Shown: piece after piece, positions 62,617 to 64,000 of the stretch | Numbering within the stretch: the first letter of the stretch is position 1 | Layout: each line of letters starts with the position of its first letter | Assembly: GCA_009617715.1 (NCBI GenBank) | Contig: VTFK01000649.1 | Location: 1 to 64,000, forward strand | Source of the DNA: Plectrocnemia conspersa | Taxonomy: Eukaryota; Arthropoda; Insecta; Trichoptera; Polycentropodidae | Reading direction: 5' to 3' | DNA length: 64,000 nucleotides | The notes under the pieces: model-generated | Told to the model about the DNA's origin: nothing | The model's database searches: none | What the model saw: only the letters and a program-made list of their open reading frames with translations | Program-made: the position numbers and the translations under genes

Positions 62617-64000
62617 CACCCATACCTCGATATACGGCCGCTCTTTATACGGCCTTTCGCTATAACGGCCCTCTTCAATTAAGGCACGTTTTCGATTTAC
62701 GGCCTAAAATGTTTTGCTATAATGGCAAAAAAACTTTTTTTCGATGTCGATTTTTTAAAAAATTTAAAAATAGATTTAATTTGCATAATTTTAAAATATA
62801 AGGTGAAGCAGCTAGCGCCGACGAGGCCGCATCTAAAGAATATCCCAACATTTTAAAGGGAATTATTGAAAGAGGTGGTCATAAACCTGAACAAGTGCTT
62901 AACGTAGACGAAACAGGGCTTTATTGGAAGAGAATGCCTGATTGCACGTACATTTCAAAAACCGAAAAATCTGCGCCTGGTTATAAGGTGCCTAAAGAAC
63001 GATAAACTTTGCTACTTGGTGCAAATGCTGCGGGTGATTTTAAGCTAAAACTACTTTTAATATATTAATATTTGTCCGAAAATCCAAGGCCTCTTAAAGG
63101 ACTAAATAAAAATCAATTACCCGTCATATGGAGATCCAACAAGAAAGCTTGGACGACTAAAGCTACTTTAGAGGATTGGTTCAAAAATCACTTTTGCACA
63201 GAAGTGAAAAAATATTTGCGAGACAATAACTTAAGCAACAAGGCTTTGCTAATTTTGGATAATGCACCAGGGCATCCTACTAATTTATCCGAACTATCTG
63301 AAGATGTCATGATTGAGTACCTTCCGAAAAATACAACAGCTCTGATCCAACCAATGGATCAGGGTGCAATAGCCACTTTTAAGGCATATTACCTACGCCG
63401 AACTTTCCGACAACTTATGAGGGAAACCGATGGTAAATCTTCAATTAAAATATTTTGGAAAAACTATAACATCAAGGATGCTGTTGACAGCATCAGTGAA
63501 TCATGGAAGGAATTAAAATTAACAACAATGAACCATGTTTGGAAAAAAATATGGCCAGAATGTGTAAAAAGTACTGATGCAGAAGTTAATTGCCTTCCTG
63601 AAATTAGGCAAAACATTTTGGATCTAGCACATGATCTCGGCTTTGAAGGTTTGAACGAACGTGATGTGCTTGATCTACTTGAAGCTGATAGGGAACCCCT
63701 TTCATATAAGGAACTCATTCAGTTGCAAACAGAACCGGCATTTGATGAAGAGACAGAGCCTGTTGTATTTAAACAGCTAACATCAAAAAAATTGTCAAAA
63801 GCTTTTTCCTATTTCGAACAAGGAATAAACATCTTCCTTGAAAACGATCCTGACGTCGAACGTAGCGCTAAAGTTTCTCGAGGAATTAACTCAGCCATTA
63901 GCTGTTATAAATCACTGAAGAACGAAATAGACAAGAAGGCAAGACAAACGTTAGACAATTTTTTTAAGCCAGGCCCATCCTTACCAGCGAAAAATGAGAA
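62617..64000 (+). pseudogene. Tigger/pogo-type DDE transposase, broken and cut by window edge
   Basis: Cut-and-paste transposase of the Tc1-mariner superfamily, pogo/Tigger branch (CENP-B/jerky-like DDE domain). After a TA (62615-62616) the element opens with CACCCATACCTCGATATACGGC and tandem ACGGCC motifs, like Tigger ends. One frame runs from 62802 to the window end with catalytic residues in NVDETGLYWK (Asp codon 62907), LILDNAPGHP (Asp 63258) and IQPMDQGAIATFK (Asp 63357). Two in-frame stops (63003-63005 and 63066-63068) inactivate it. Only about 190 bp separate the end from the mid-domain, so the N-terminal DNA-binding helix-turn-helix region has been deleted. The C-terminal part lies in NLPEIRQ-like and FKPGPSLP sequence and continues beyond 64000, so the 3' terminus is not visible. 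Confidence 0.9.

Overview
This window looks like insect nuclear DNA. It is very AT-rich, its coding exons are interrupted by spliceosomal introns with clean GT..AG borders, and it carries insect-type transposons and an arthropod-type receptor gene. I cannot name the order. An intron-rich MSH4 argues against Drosophila-like flies, where this gene is missing.

Two complete protein-coding genes can be built exon by exon with consistent reading phase. (1) On the minus strand, 17732 down to 11338, is MSH4, the meiotic MutS homologue. It has 20 exons encoding about 1117 residues, with an unusually long Ser/Asn-rich C-terminal tail. (2) On the plus strand, 21338 to 58313 or 59821, is a Methuselah-like G-protein-coupled receptor. 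It has seven shared exons followed by one of two in-frame alternative last exons (510 or 540 residues). A 30-kb intron separates TM3 from TM4. The two genes have no evident functional link.

Most of the remainder is non-coding and repeat-derived. 1-11337 is a gene-free flank with a diverged direct repeat pair, an LTR-like copy (4717-5350), a CpG-rich patch (4173-4410), two neighbouring palindromes (6571-6628) and a TATA-containing segment (10590-10870). 17733-21337 holds a decayed LINE endonuclease fragment and the first copy of a ~1.3-kb repeat with TTGCAATACC ends (family X). The receptor introns hold family X copies in opposite orientations (22.4-23.7 kb and 45.7-47.0 kb), a Jockey-type LINE reverse transcriptase, several tRNA-derived SINE copies, a ~1.03-kb element with inverted termini, two hAT-type MITEs with 8-bp target duplications, a 229-bp AT repeat and two LTR-like segments. 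A broken Tigger/pogo-type DDE transposase runs off the right edge (62617-64000).

I found no rRNA, tRNA gene, CRISPR array or operon-like structure. The items most worth testing are the alternative receptor tails, a perfect 22-bp hairpin just upstream of receptor exon 7, an exon-like CpG-rich Cys-rich ORF at 44714-44952, the 1.03-kb inverted-terminus element, and the altered ATPase signature and long tail of MSH4.
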